From Woeseiaceae bacterium (lineage in GTDB: Bacteria; Pseudomonadota; Gammaproteobacteria; Steroidobacterales; Woeseiaceae), in assembly GCA_021773095.1 (NCBI GenBank), contig JAJFKR010000015.1:1-64000 (forward strand): a stretch of DNA of 64,000 nt. The letters run 5' to 3'. Below, piece by piece: positions 27,297 through 34,422 of this stretch (position 1 is its first letter; each line of letters starts with the position of its first letter). Made by a program: the position numbers and the translations under genes. The notes under the pieces were generated by a model. The model was not told where the DNA came from. It saw only the letters and a program-made list of their open reading frames with translations, and did not search any database.

Positions 27297-28073
27297 ATGT
27301 TGATATCACTGGATCGAGACGATCTGCACAAGATCGTCGTGCTAAACCCCAAAGGGGGCTCTGGCAAAACCACACTCGCCACCAACATCGCCGGGTATTA
27401 CTCAATCCTCGGCCCGCCTCCCATGCTGGTGGACTGTGACCCGCAGGGATTCAGTACGCGCTGGGTCGACAAGCGGCCCGATAATAAATCCGAGGTTCAC
27501 GGTGTCGCGGCTTTTGAGGAATCGATCGCGGGATTTCGCACGGTCAACATAGAGACCCGCCCGGAAACCGAAACGGTGATCGTCGACATGCCGGCCGGCG
27601 TCACGAATGACGACATACGCTATGTCACCTACGATGCCAACAGCATCCTGATCCCGGTCCTGCCCTCGCCCATCGATATCTACTGCGCCTCACGGTTCAT
27701 CGCCGAATTGCTGCTCAATGCGCAGCTGGACCGGCGTGATTGTCAATTGGCCGTGGTGGCGAATCGTACGCGGGAAAACACCAACAGCTACACCGCATTG
27801 ATGCGTTTTCTGACCAGTCTGAAAATACCGCTGCTGACCTCGCTTCGCGACAGCCAGAACTACATTCGGGCAGCGGCGAGCGGTTTGTGTATTTATGAGC
27901 TGCCGGCCTACCAGGTGAAAAAAGACATTGTGCAGATGGACGCAGTGACCGACTGGCTGGACAAGTGGCAGACGCGACATTTGGGTGATGTTGATTTGGC
28001 TGTGGAGGGATTGGTGGAGGATTCTTATTCAGACACGACTTCGATGCCGCAACATATCAGGGTTGTTGGGTAG
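27297..28073 (+). CDS. Orphan ParA/MinD-family ATPase
   Basis: A 258-aa P-loop ATPase of the deviant Walker family. KGGSGKTT (residues about 18-25) is the deviant Walker A, DCDPQG the Walker A', and VDMPAG the Walker B. A ribosome site GGGAGAA precedes the ATG. There is no parB or parS-like gene next to it. ParA-like proteins position DNA or protein complexes; here the cargo is unknown. It is divergent from wzi, so it may be regulated from the same interval. Confidence 0.87.
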   Translation: MLISLDRDDLHKIVVLNPKGGSGKTTLATNIAGYYSILGPPPMLVDCDPQGFSTRWVDKRPDNKSEVHGVAAFEESIAGFRTVNIETRPETETVIVDMPAGVTNDDIRYVTYDANSILIPVLPSPIDIYCASRFIAELLLNAQLDRRDCQLAVVANRTRENTNSYTALMRFLTSLKIPLLTSLRDSQNYIRAAASGLCIYELPAYQVKKDIVQMDAVTDWLDKWQTRHLGDVDLAVEGLVEDSYSDTTSMPQHIRVVG

Positions 28074-28288
28074 GTATTTTCGGCTGGGGTACACATCTTC
28101 ACGATCACGATAATACTGTCATAAAGTATCTTTTTATGATGCTTTATGCGAGTGAAACAACGTTTAAGAACGTTCGTTCGTGACAACAGACGTACGTACA
28201 CGCCGCTGATTCCTGATATCCCGCAGGAAAATTCGCAAAGAGATCGGAATTGGAAAATCATAGTCAACACTGAGTTAGCACCGGAATC

Positions 28289-28714
28289 ATGATTCCGCGC
28301 GACTACATTACCGAGTGGAGAAACGCGGCGGCACTGCCCTGTACAGGCTGCATGTCACACCACCCGCTCGCTACTCGGAAGACATCGATCTCGTGCAGGT
28401 GAAGGCGGAGCCTGCCGGTCCAATCATGGACGTAAGGGCGCGACTTGTTTGATTTGGCGGTAGCGCTGGATGACCCGGCAAGCGATCCGGACGCAATCGT
28501 GGAGATATTCGCCACCTACATGGAACGGGGCGGCCACGGCGTTACTCGAACACAATTCGAAGCGAAGCTGCACGCCAAACGTCTTGCCCGTTTTTTCGGA
28601 ACATCTCCGGATTCGTGGATGAATTTGCAAAGTCGCTACGATCTCGAAGTCGCGAAGGATCGTGGTCTGCAGCGCATTGAGCAGGAGGTTTGTTCTTACG
28701 AATCGTTAGTTTAG
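28289..28714 (+). pseudogene. Fused relic of an AbiEii toxin and a HigA antitoxin
   Basis: Four homology blocks lie in different frames. MIPRDYITEW (from 28289) is the AbiEii N-terminus. RGGTALYRLHVTPPARYSED continues into IDLVQVKAEPAGPIMD in a second frame (nucleotidyltransferase core of AbiEii). From 28445, FDLAVALDDPASDPDAIVEIF and YMERGGHGVTRTQFE match the AbiEii C-terminus. LARFFGTSPDSWMNLQSRYD and LEVAKDRG then match the end of HigA-type antitoxins without a stop between. Blocks between are missing, so neither protein can be whole. The 89-codon frame from TTG 28445 might still be translated. Confidence 0.7.
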
Positions 28715-28927
28715 GGCAACTGTTGTCCTGGCGGCCACCAGGTCGCCGCGGCACTCCCACAAGCACACGTCGGTGCCGGCCGTATAAGTCGTGCGCGGCT
28801 CTGGCTGATAGAGAAACGGTTCGATAATCGGTGGCCTGTAGGGTTCATGCGGAGCGCGAGAGGCGACGCAGCCCGGCTGCTGTAACACAGCGGCCAACAG
28901 TAGCAAAACTTTCACTGAATTCGTCAT
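28706..28927 (-). CDS. Small predicted secreted protein, unknown
   Basis: A 73-aa frame from ATG 28927. It begins MTNSVKVLLLLAAVLQQPGCVAS, which looks like a signal peptide; QPGC is a poor lipobox. The rest is proline-rich with two cysteines near the end (DVCLWECRG). It converges on the AbiEii/HigA relic with a 9-base overlap. I recognise no family and the gene may not be real. Confidence 0.35.
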   Translation of the reverse strand: MTNSVKVLLLLAAVLQQPGCVASRAPHEPYRPPIIEPFLYQPEPRTTYTAGTDVCLWECRGDLVAARTTVALN

Positions 28928-29055
28928 GTCTCTTTTCCGAAGGGCTCGAAATTTCAATAACTGCTCGTGCTGCGTTACTGCGGTTATCGGCGATCACTTC
29001 GAATTCTTGAGGGCATTGTCCGCCCCGAGACATGCTGAGGTGCTGCGATCGAGCC

Positions 29056-29082
29056 TAAAGGATCGGGCCAAACTGCCGATAT
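29056..29082 (+). promoter_or_regulatory. Sigma-28 (FliA)-like promoter before the csrA-like gene
   Basis: TAAA (29056-29059), 15 bases, then GCCGATAT (29075-29082) matches the flagellar sigma-28 consensus TAAA-N15-GCCGATAA at 11 of 12 defined positions, 30 bases before the ATG at 29113. Activity is inferred. Confidence 0.6.
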
Positions 29083-29112
29083 GAATCTCAGCAACAACGA
29101 GGAGACTGAACA

Positions 29113-29319
29113 ATGCTGATAACAATCCGACGTGATGCCGAATCTATTCTTATCAGGCCTGGGGAGGACATCGATACTTCAATGACACTCGCTGACCTGT
29201 TCCAGGATGGTCCTATTGAAATAACGATTTTCACAACGGATAACATCCGCGTGAAGATGGGCGTGGACGCTCCCGAAGAGCTGTCTATCTGGCGCAACGA
29301 CGCCCCTGTAGCTGCCTGA
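29113..29319 (+). CDS. Divergent CsrA/RsmA-like RNA-binding regulator
   Basis: A 68-aa protein that follows the CsrA pattern: MLITIRRDAESI (MLIL-x-RR-x-x-E), then IRVKMGVDAPEELSIWRND, matching VRIGVNAPKE-x-x-VHREE. The RNA-contacting arginines near residue 6-7 and in the C-terminal strand are kept. The middle (DIDTSMTLADLFQDGPIEI) is longer than in normal 61-65 aa CsrA. A strong ribosome site (GAGGAG) precedes the ATG. It is probably an accessory paralogue that controls translation of specific mRNAs, perhaps the adjacent fimbria-like operon. Confidence 0.8.
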   Translation: MLITIRRDAESILIRPGEDIDTSMTLADLFQDGPIEITIFTTDNIRVKMGVDAPEELSIWRNDAPVAA

Positions 29320-29348
29320 AACCTGTGCTTATCAAATGGCGGCGCCGG

Positions 29349-29378
29349 TTGACGATCGTTGAATCTGATTCATATATT
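29349..29378 (+). promoter_or_regulatory. Sigma-70-like promoter before the fimbria-like operon
   Basis: TTGACG (29349-29354), an 18-base spacer and TATATT (29373-29378) lie 235 bases upstream of the first subunit ATG, giving a long leader. The leader holds a small GGGC/GCCC hairpin near 29410 and no riboswitch I recognise. Confidence 0.5.
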
Positions 29379-29612
29379 ACATAACTACCATATTTGACCT
29401 TTGCTACCGGGCATCGCCCGAGTCTGGTCATTTTGGACCTCGTTGGCCGCTCTCGGCAAGCCAACCCTACCCCTGTTGGCCGCTGAAGTATTTTGTCACA
29501 TTGTGAAGGCAATCACGCTCGCTGGACGAATACTTCCCTAAAGTTGCCTCCTCACTTTTTCGAGAAACCGATTTATACGCTCGCATGTAATTAAACATAA
29601 GGATGGGATGGA

Positions 29613-30173
29613 ATGAACCTGAACAAACTGCTATTAACCACGACAACCGGGCTTGGACTTCTGCTTTCGCAGTTCGCTGTAGCCGACTCGGACCTTCAAT
29701 TCGGCGGCGGCGCGACTGCAACAGCCAGCCTCGATTTTCAAATCACGATTCCCCAATTCGTCTATTTTCAGGTCGGTACAGCCGGTAACGGCAACGTCGA
29801 TCGCGTCGATTGGGATCTGTCAGCTGTACAGCCAGGGCAAGGAGTGCCCCTGGCTGCGACGGGTGGTACCGGTGACGGTGCTGACGGTGTTCTCAGTATT
29901 ACGCTGATAACCAATGCGGCAACAGTCACGATTGCCTCCAACACTGGCGGCGGCAACCTGGACGACGGCGGTGGCAACACGATTCCGTTTACGGAAATTA
30001 CGGTTGCAGATGGTGGCACGATTACCGCACCGGCATTCGACGGAAATACCGTGATCGCAACAGGTGGTGTTTACAACCAAACCGACAACTGGACGTACAA
30101 CTACAGCGACAGCTCGAATTACGCTGCCGGCGTGTATAACGGTACCTCGGTTTACACTGCCGCAACACCCTAA
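29613..30173 (+). CDS. Pilin-like secreted subunit 1 (probable major subunit)
   Basis: A 186-aa exported protein with a signal peptide ending near SQFAVAD. The mature part begins with alternating strands (ASLDFQITIPQFVYFQVG), then glycine/aspartate-rich loops, and ends in YAAGVYNGTSVYTAATP. The final strand pattern G-x-Y-x-G-x-x-x-Y-T resembles the C-terminal strand of chaperone-usher pilins. It aligns along its length with the protein at 30241-30792 (FVYFQVG/FVYIQIG, IPFTEITVADG/LPFNEISWTTRDG). A terminator follows it, so it is probably made in excess. Named family unknown to me. Confidence 0.7.
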   Translation: MNLNKLLLTTTTGLGLLLSQFAVADSDLQFGGGATATASLDFQITIPQFVYFQVGTAGNGNVDRVDWDLSAVQPGQGVPLAATGGTGDGADGVLSITLITNAATVTIASNTGGGNLDDGGGNTIPFTEITVADGGTITAPAFDGNTVIATGGVYNQTDNWTYNYSDSSNYAAGVYNGTSVYTAATP

Positions 30174-30188
30174 GCACAATGAAACTAT

Positions 30189-30233
30189 CCCGGTCAGGCA
30201 ATATGTTCTAGTATTGTCTGCCCGGGTTTTTTT
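30189..30233 (+). terminator. Intra-operon terminator after subunit 1
   Basis: CCCGG-CAGGCAATA and TATTGTCTG-CCCGGG pair with small mismatches around an 8-base loop and are followed by TTTTTTT. It lies 15 bases after the subunit 1 stop and just before the next gene, so partial read-through would lower downstream expression. Confidence 0.85.
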
Positions 30234-30240
30234 GTTGACG

Positions 30241-30792
30241 ATGCGCTCGATTCGCCTCTCTTTTTTGCTTTTCCTCTTTTTTCTGCCCTCACTAACGAGC
30301 GCACTGCAGGTGCAAATTGGAATTACGCGGCCCTTCGTCTATATCCAGATCGGCAACGGACAGTTCGGCGTTTTCGGATTGTTCGGCCCGCCAATCGGCC
30401 AGGTCAACGAGGTCACGTTTGCTTTCCCGGCCGGGGTGCTCCCCGGTGACGGGACCCCTATTGTCGGTACTCCCGAGATACCTATCGCCGTGCTTGGTTA
30501 TCGCGGCGGACGCCGCGCGCGATTTACAGTCACAATGAACTCTTCGGTGCCACTGGTTAACGGTAATGGTGACCCTCTTCCGTTCAATGAGATCAGTTGG
30601 ACAACCCGGGATGGTGATATTGCCGGCGGCACGTTTAATCAGGGCGGAGCCCAAACGTTGTTCAGCATGAATATCGCCCACCCCAGGGGTCGTGGGGTTA
30701 TCGATTACATGACGTTTCGTTACGATAACGATACGGTTTATCCGGCTGGCAATTATACCGGCCGGGTCGTATACACGATCGCACAGTTATGA
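30241..30792 (+). CDS. Pilin-like secreted subunit 2
   Basis: A 183-aa protein from ATG 30241, with a clear signal peptide (MRSIRLSFLLFLFFLPSLTSA). The longer upstream frame runs through the previous gene and its terminator and is rejected. It is homologous to subunit 1: FVYIQIG near the N-terminus, LPFNEISWTTRDG in the middle, YPAGNYTGRVVYTIAQL at the end. Its stop overlaps the start of the third gene as ATGA. It could be a minor, tip or anchor subunit. Confidence 0.72.
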   Translation: MRSIRLSFLLFLFFLPSLTSALQVQIGITRPFVYIQIGNGQFGVFGLFGPPIGQVNEVTFAFPAGVLPGDGTPIVGTPEIPIAVLGYRGGRRARFTVTMNSSVPLVNGNGDPLPFNEISWTTRDGDIAGGTFNQGGAQTLFSMNIAHPRGRGVIDYMTFRYDNDTVYPAGNYTGRVVYTIAQL

Positions 30793-31301
30793 AGACGATC
30801 AGTGTTCTTGTGTTTGGATTGCTGGCCCTTTCCAGCAGCCCGGCTGCTTTCGCTCAGCGAGTCGTATTGGATGATTCCCTGTCACCGCGCCAGAACTTCT
30901 CGCTCGACCTGAAGTGGGGCCCGCAGGACGTTCAGCAGGCGTTGGGCGCACTTTTTACAGATCAAAATTCCCTGTTGCCGCCAGTGTCCGGGTACTTGAG
31001 CGGAGTGGAAGTACGCCTGGATACGAGCAAGTTTGTTGGCCAGCGCGCCAGGATATTTCTGCTGGTCCCGGCCGGCATCGCCGGTGACACCACTGGCGGC
31101 ACGCTGGAGGTAGCGTGGCAGGCTCGCGGCGTGTTCGAATCGGGTAGCGCACGTCCCGGACAAGCGGTACTCATTTTCGAAGGACTGCTTGAAGAACCGA
31201 TTACGAGTGGCACGTTCGACTTCGCGATAACCGCGTCCAGCGCGGGCGTAACCGATTCATTCAGTTTTGAGCTTACCTATGAACTTGAAGTTATCAATTA
31301 A
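30789..31301 (+). CDS. Secreted subunit 3 of the fimbria-like cluster
   Basis: A 170-aa exported protein: signal peptide MKTISVLVFGLLALSSSPAAFAQ, then a beta-rich mature part (GYLSGVEVRLDTSKFVGQRARIFLLVPAG and FDFAITASSAGVTDSFSFELTYELEVIN). It shows no obvious alignment with subunits 1 and 2, but length, export and operon position suggest a structural or tip component. Its last 23 bases overlap the chaperone gene. Confidence 0.65.
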   Translation: MKTISVLVFGLLALSSSPAAFAQRVVLDDSLSPRQNFSLDLKWGPQDVQQALGALFTDQNSLLPPVSGYLSGVEVRLDTSKFVGQRARIFLLVPAGIAGDTTGGTLEVAWQARGVFESGSARPGQAVLIFEGLLEEPITSGTFDFAITASSAGVTDSFSFELTYELEVIN

Positions 31302-32100
31302 CCCCGGACTGATCGCCGTTATTCTCACGATGCTGTCCGGCACGGCTGTCGCTCAGGGATTTAGTGCAGGAATCGCGCCGTCCAAGTTCGAACTAGCCGC
31401 AAAGCCTGGTGATGTTATCCGTGACACAGTGTTGATAATGAATGCCGGTAACAAGAGTTCCGGATTTTCACTGAGGACCGCCGACTGGATTATCACCGAT
31501 AACCAGGGTCTGGAATACAGCGAAGATGATCTGGTTGAAGGAAGTTGCCGCCCCTGGGTCAAACTCGAAAGGCGCGACCTAACGATTCGGCCCAGTGGTC
31601 AGAAACGCTACCGCTTTGAGATTCACGTTCCAGAGGATGCACCGGTTGGGCTGTGCAAATTCGCCTTACTCATCGAGCCCGCTGCTCCGGCAGTTGCGAC
31701 CATAAGCGGCGATCAGCCTATTCGCTTTCCAGTACTCGGCCGCTATGCCGTCATCATCTATGTGACCATTGGGGACGCGAAGGCAATCATTGAATACGCG
31801 GGTCTCGGTCGCGGTGAAATGTCTGGGCTGTCGCTGCCCTCACTCAAGCTGCACAATAGTGGCAACACCTATGACAGGGTTTTCGGGCGCATTTCTGCAA
31901 CGGATGCAAGCGGTGAACGTTTCGTACTGGTTCCGTCGTCTTTCCCTGTCTTGCCGGATCACAGTGAGGAAATCCTGCTCGTACCTGAAGCCGCAGAAAA
32001 TGGCCAGGCGGCCGAAGTTGCCATGCAATATCCACTGCAGTTGAAGGGCACGTTCGAAATTGGTGGTCAGCGGTTTTCTGTAGAAGAACAGTTCCGATAG
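31279..32100 (+). CDS. PapD-like periplasmic chaperone of the fimbria-like cluster
   Basis: A 273-aa exported protein from ATG 31279. A signal peptide (SGTAVAQ) is followed by IAPSKFELAAKPGDVIRDTVLIMNAGNKSSGFSLRTADW, the first Ig-like domain of PapD-type chaperones, and PWVKLERRDLTIRPSGQKRYRFEIHVP. The second half is a further beta-sandwich. It would cap subunit grooves and donate a strand. It differs from classical chaperones in its Cys pair (SCRPW and LCKFALL), as in FGL or archaic types. Confidence 0.75.
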   Translation: MNLKLSINPGLIAVILTMLSGTAVAQGFSAGIAPSKFELAAKPGDVIRDTVLIMNAGNKSSGFSLRTADWIITDNQGLEYSEDDLVEGSCRPWVKLERRDLTIRPSGQKRYRFEIHVPEDAPVGLCKFALLIEPAAPAVATISGDQPIRFPVLGRYAVIIYVTIGDAKAIIEYAGLGRGEMSGLSLPSLKLHNSGNTYDRVFGRISATDASGERFVLVPSSFPVLPDHSEEILLVPEAAENGQAAEVAMQYPLQLKGTFEIGGQRFSVEEQFR

Positions 32101-32117
32101 TCTATAGTCGCTGCCGC

Positions 32118-34181
32118 TTACCAATTCATCGCAATGGTCTCGTCGAGACGTACGACGGCGAAGTTCACTTCACCGTAACGTCTAAGCCCGACGTTCATCA
32201 TCTGTGGCGTTTCGTCACGTAGCCCCCACGGTAAAGGCAGTTCCGAGACCACGAGGTTGACGTAGTGAGATCCTGCGCGAACCGGTTCGAACAGGTACCT
32301 GCCCCGCGCGTCAGTCCTGGTCTCGTAGCGACCATCCAATAACACGACCGCTCCAACGACGGGAGCCTCGTTCGGCTGACGGACAAAATCTCCGTTCTCG
32401 TCAAAGAATACTTCGCCCTGGATGCGTGCCGTACCGAGGCCCTGGCCGTTGCCTAGCGCTTGTATCGACTGTCCGCCAGACTTCCTGTATCCAACCGTTA
32501 GCCAGAAAGTATTACCGGTCGTTTCGCTGTCGACCAGCGGCGTTGGTGAAGGGACGTTGGTGGCGGGATCGAATCGAGCTGCATTGCGACTCATGACCAA
32601 TGAGGCCGACCAGTTGGGTGTGAATTCCCAAAGGAGATCCACGTTCGCACTCATTCCGTCCTGTGTCTCGATCTGGTCGCTGGTATTGCTGAAATAACTG
32701 GCATTCATGCCCCAGGACAATTCGTCGCTCAAGTCCAAACGGAAGTTAACATTGGCTTCACGTTCAAGCGTGGTGAACAAATCACCCTCTTCCTCTTCCA
32801 ACCTGAGCTCGGTCGACAGACGCATGCTTTGCGGCATGCGCCAATTGTGATTGATAAGAAACCCGAGCGTACGGCGAAGCTCAGAATCCGACCCTCTGTC
32901 GATCTCACCGAAGAAATACTCCAGGCGACTCGTGCCGAAAGGGGACCGGTAGAAAGCGAAGTTATTCAATCGCCAGGTCAGGTCATCATCGTTTTGAGTA
33001 TCGTCACGACTGCGACTACCTATTGTACCCGAGCTACCCAAGCTCAGATTTCTGGTAAACCGGAAACTGCCGTTGAAATAGACGTTGTGCACCTCGGAGC
33101 TGCCCAATGCACTGGAACCAATCCCGGTCTTCACGTAATCGTATCCGACGGACACCTGGTACGACTCGGATTGCCTGTCAGTCCGGAGATAAGCGCCAAA
33201 TTCGTCGTTAGCGATGGGTTTGTCCATCCACGCCAGCTCCTCATCCAGCACGAAGGCACCGAAGCGCAATCGGGTATTGCTGCCGAGAACGCGCTCGGCG
33301 TCAGCCCATGCTCCAAAATTCGCGTCATCGTCGGCAAGAATGCTGAGGTCGAGGAAGCTCGTCTGCGCCTCGTTGGTGATGCCCAGCGCGGCAAGCATGC
33401 TCGAATGCTCGCGTATGAACTCGTTGCCGCTGTATGACACAATTTCGCCGAATGCAGATAGCCGAGGCGAGAAGTCCTTTTTGAAGGAGCCGCCGAACAA
33501 TGTGCCACCGTCGTCTTCAAATTGGTTCAAAGCAATACCGACTACGCGTCCTGTGCGCCCTGCGAATAACTGAGCACTCTGGGTAGAATCGCCAACTTCG
33601 CTGGTGACACCCAGCAACGGCGAACTGGGCAGCCGTACGCGATAGCCGCCGCCCAGCTGGCCGTCCGTCACGGTGCGGTGGTTACCGATCGTATTGTTCA
33701 TGAGCAAGGTATCGGAAATTGGTACGAAACTTTGCCGCAGCGTTATCATTGCGTCGGCGCTATTGCGTTGATCGATAGTGAATTGACGATCGATATTACT
33801 GACCACCACGTCGGCTTCAATCAAACCCAGGCGCATTGTTTCGCGGCGCCATCGCATGCGAAGTCCCTGCTCGAGCTCTTCGCCAAAACTACTCGTATCA
33901 TTGTGGTAGATAACGGCTTCGGCCGCGAAGAACCGCCGGCCGGTCAAATTCTCATTTTCGTCAGAGTAGCTGTCGTCCGGCAGTGAATCGCTGTCCAACA
34001 GATAAACGTCGCTGTAAGCGCTGGAAATGTCGGTCTCGCTCTGGGCGACCGCCGAGCTCTCTGTCTCGTCCGCGTATGGGTCAGTTTCGGCAGCAGCCGC
34101 AGCCCGGCCGACCAAAGTGATCGCACACAAGAGAGCTGGTAGAAGCCCGAATCCCATCATTGATTCATCGTTTTTCCACAT
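32118..34181 (-). CDS. Outer-membrane beta-barrel with C-terminal Cna-B/SdrD-like domain (possible usher substitute)
   Basis: A 687-aa protein, with a signal peptide ending near GRAAAAAE, a low-complexity acidic region (residues about 32-75), then a long run of amphipathic strands ending in aromatic residues, such as LRFGAFVLDEELAW, which suggests a large barrel. Residues about 585-660 form a Cna-B/SdrD-like sandwich: GEVFFDENGDFVRQPNEAPVVGAVVLL, then TDARGRYLFEPVRAGSHYV. It converges on the chaperone gene, 17 bases apart. I do not see FimD/PapC family signatures. It may be the platform of the fimbria-like system or an independent porin. Confidence 0.6.
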   Translation of the reverse strand: MWKNDESMMGFGLLPALLCAITLVGRAAAAAETDPYADETESSAVAQSETDISSAYSDVYLLDSDSLPDDSYSDENENLTGRRFFAAEAVIYHNDTSSFGEELEQGLRMRWRRETMRLGLIEADVVVSNIDRQFTIDQRNSADAMITLRQSFVPISDTLLMNNTIGNHRTVTDGQLGGGYRVRLPSSPLLGVTSEVGDSTQSAQLFAGRTGRVVGIALNQFEDDGGTLFGGSFKKDFSPRLSAFGEIVSYSGNEFIREHSSMLAALGITNEAQTSFLDLSILADDDANFGAWADAERVLGSNTRLRFGAFVLDEELAWMDKPIANDEFGAYLRTDRQSESYQVSVGYDYVKTGIGSSALGSSEVHNVYFNGSFRFTRNLSLGSSGTIGSRSRDDTQNDDDLTWRLNNFAFYRSPFGTSRLEYFFGEIDRGSDSELRRTLGFLINHNWRMPQSMRLSTELRLEEEEGDLFTTLEREANVNFRLDLSDELSWGMNASYFSNTSDQIETQDGMSANVDLLWEFTPNWSASLVMSRNAARFDPATNVPSPTPLVDSETTGNTFWLTVGYRKSGGQSIQALGNGQGLGTARIQGEVFFDENGDFVRQPNEAPVVGAVVLLDGRYETRTDARGRYLFEPVRAGSHYVNLVVSELPLPWGLRDETPQMMNVGLRRYGEVNFAVVRLDETIAMNW

Positions 34182-34422
34182 AAACCGTCATTTCCCAGGG
34201 CGCAAAGTCCACCCAACCCGGCAATCTTATGGAAAATAAGGATGCCGTTGTGTGAGGTAGCTAACGTTTTGAGGAAACGGGGTCCAGCCGGCGACAAGTA
34301 TGGTATTCCCGTCGCTGAGTAGCGTCTCCCAAAATGACCTACTTCACATAAAGTCGGCAGCTGACCTGCTAATCTCCCCAACAAGTGACCCGCAATGACG
34401 CTGGGCGTGACGAGACTGCACG

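Noticed and set aside
28453..28466. Ops-like GGCGGTAGCGCT.
   Set aside because: It lies within the coding remnant of AbiEii, with no polysaccharide operon behind it; a chance match.
28706..28927. Confident lipoprotein gene.
   Set aside because: The lipobox is poor and no family is recognised, so it is listed only at low confidence.
29320..29612. Possible riboswitch in the long leader of the fimbria-like operon, for example a cyclic-di-GMP class.
   Set aside because: I could not match any conserved core; only a short GGGC/GCCC hairpin is visible.
30064..30240. Longer start for the second pilin-like subunit.
   Set aside because: It runs through the first subunit gene and a terminator; a clean signal peptide starts at 30241.
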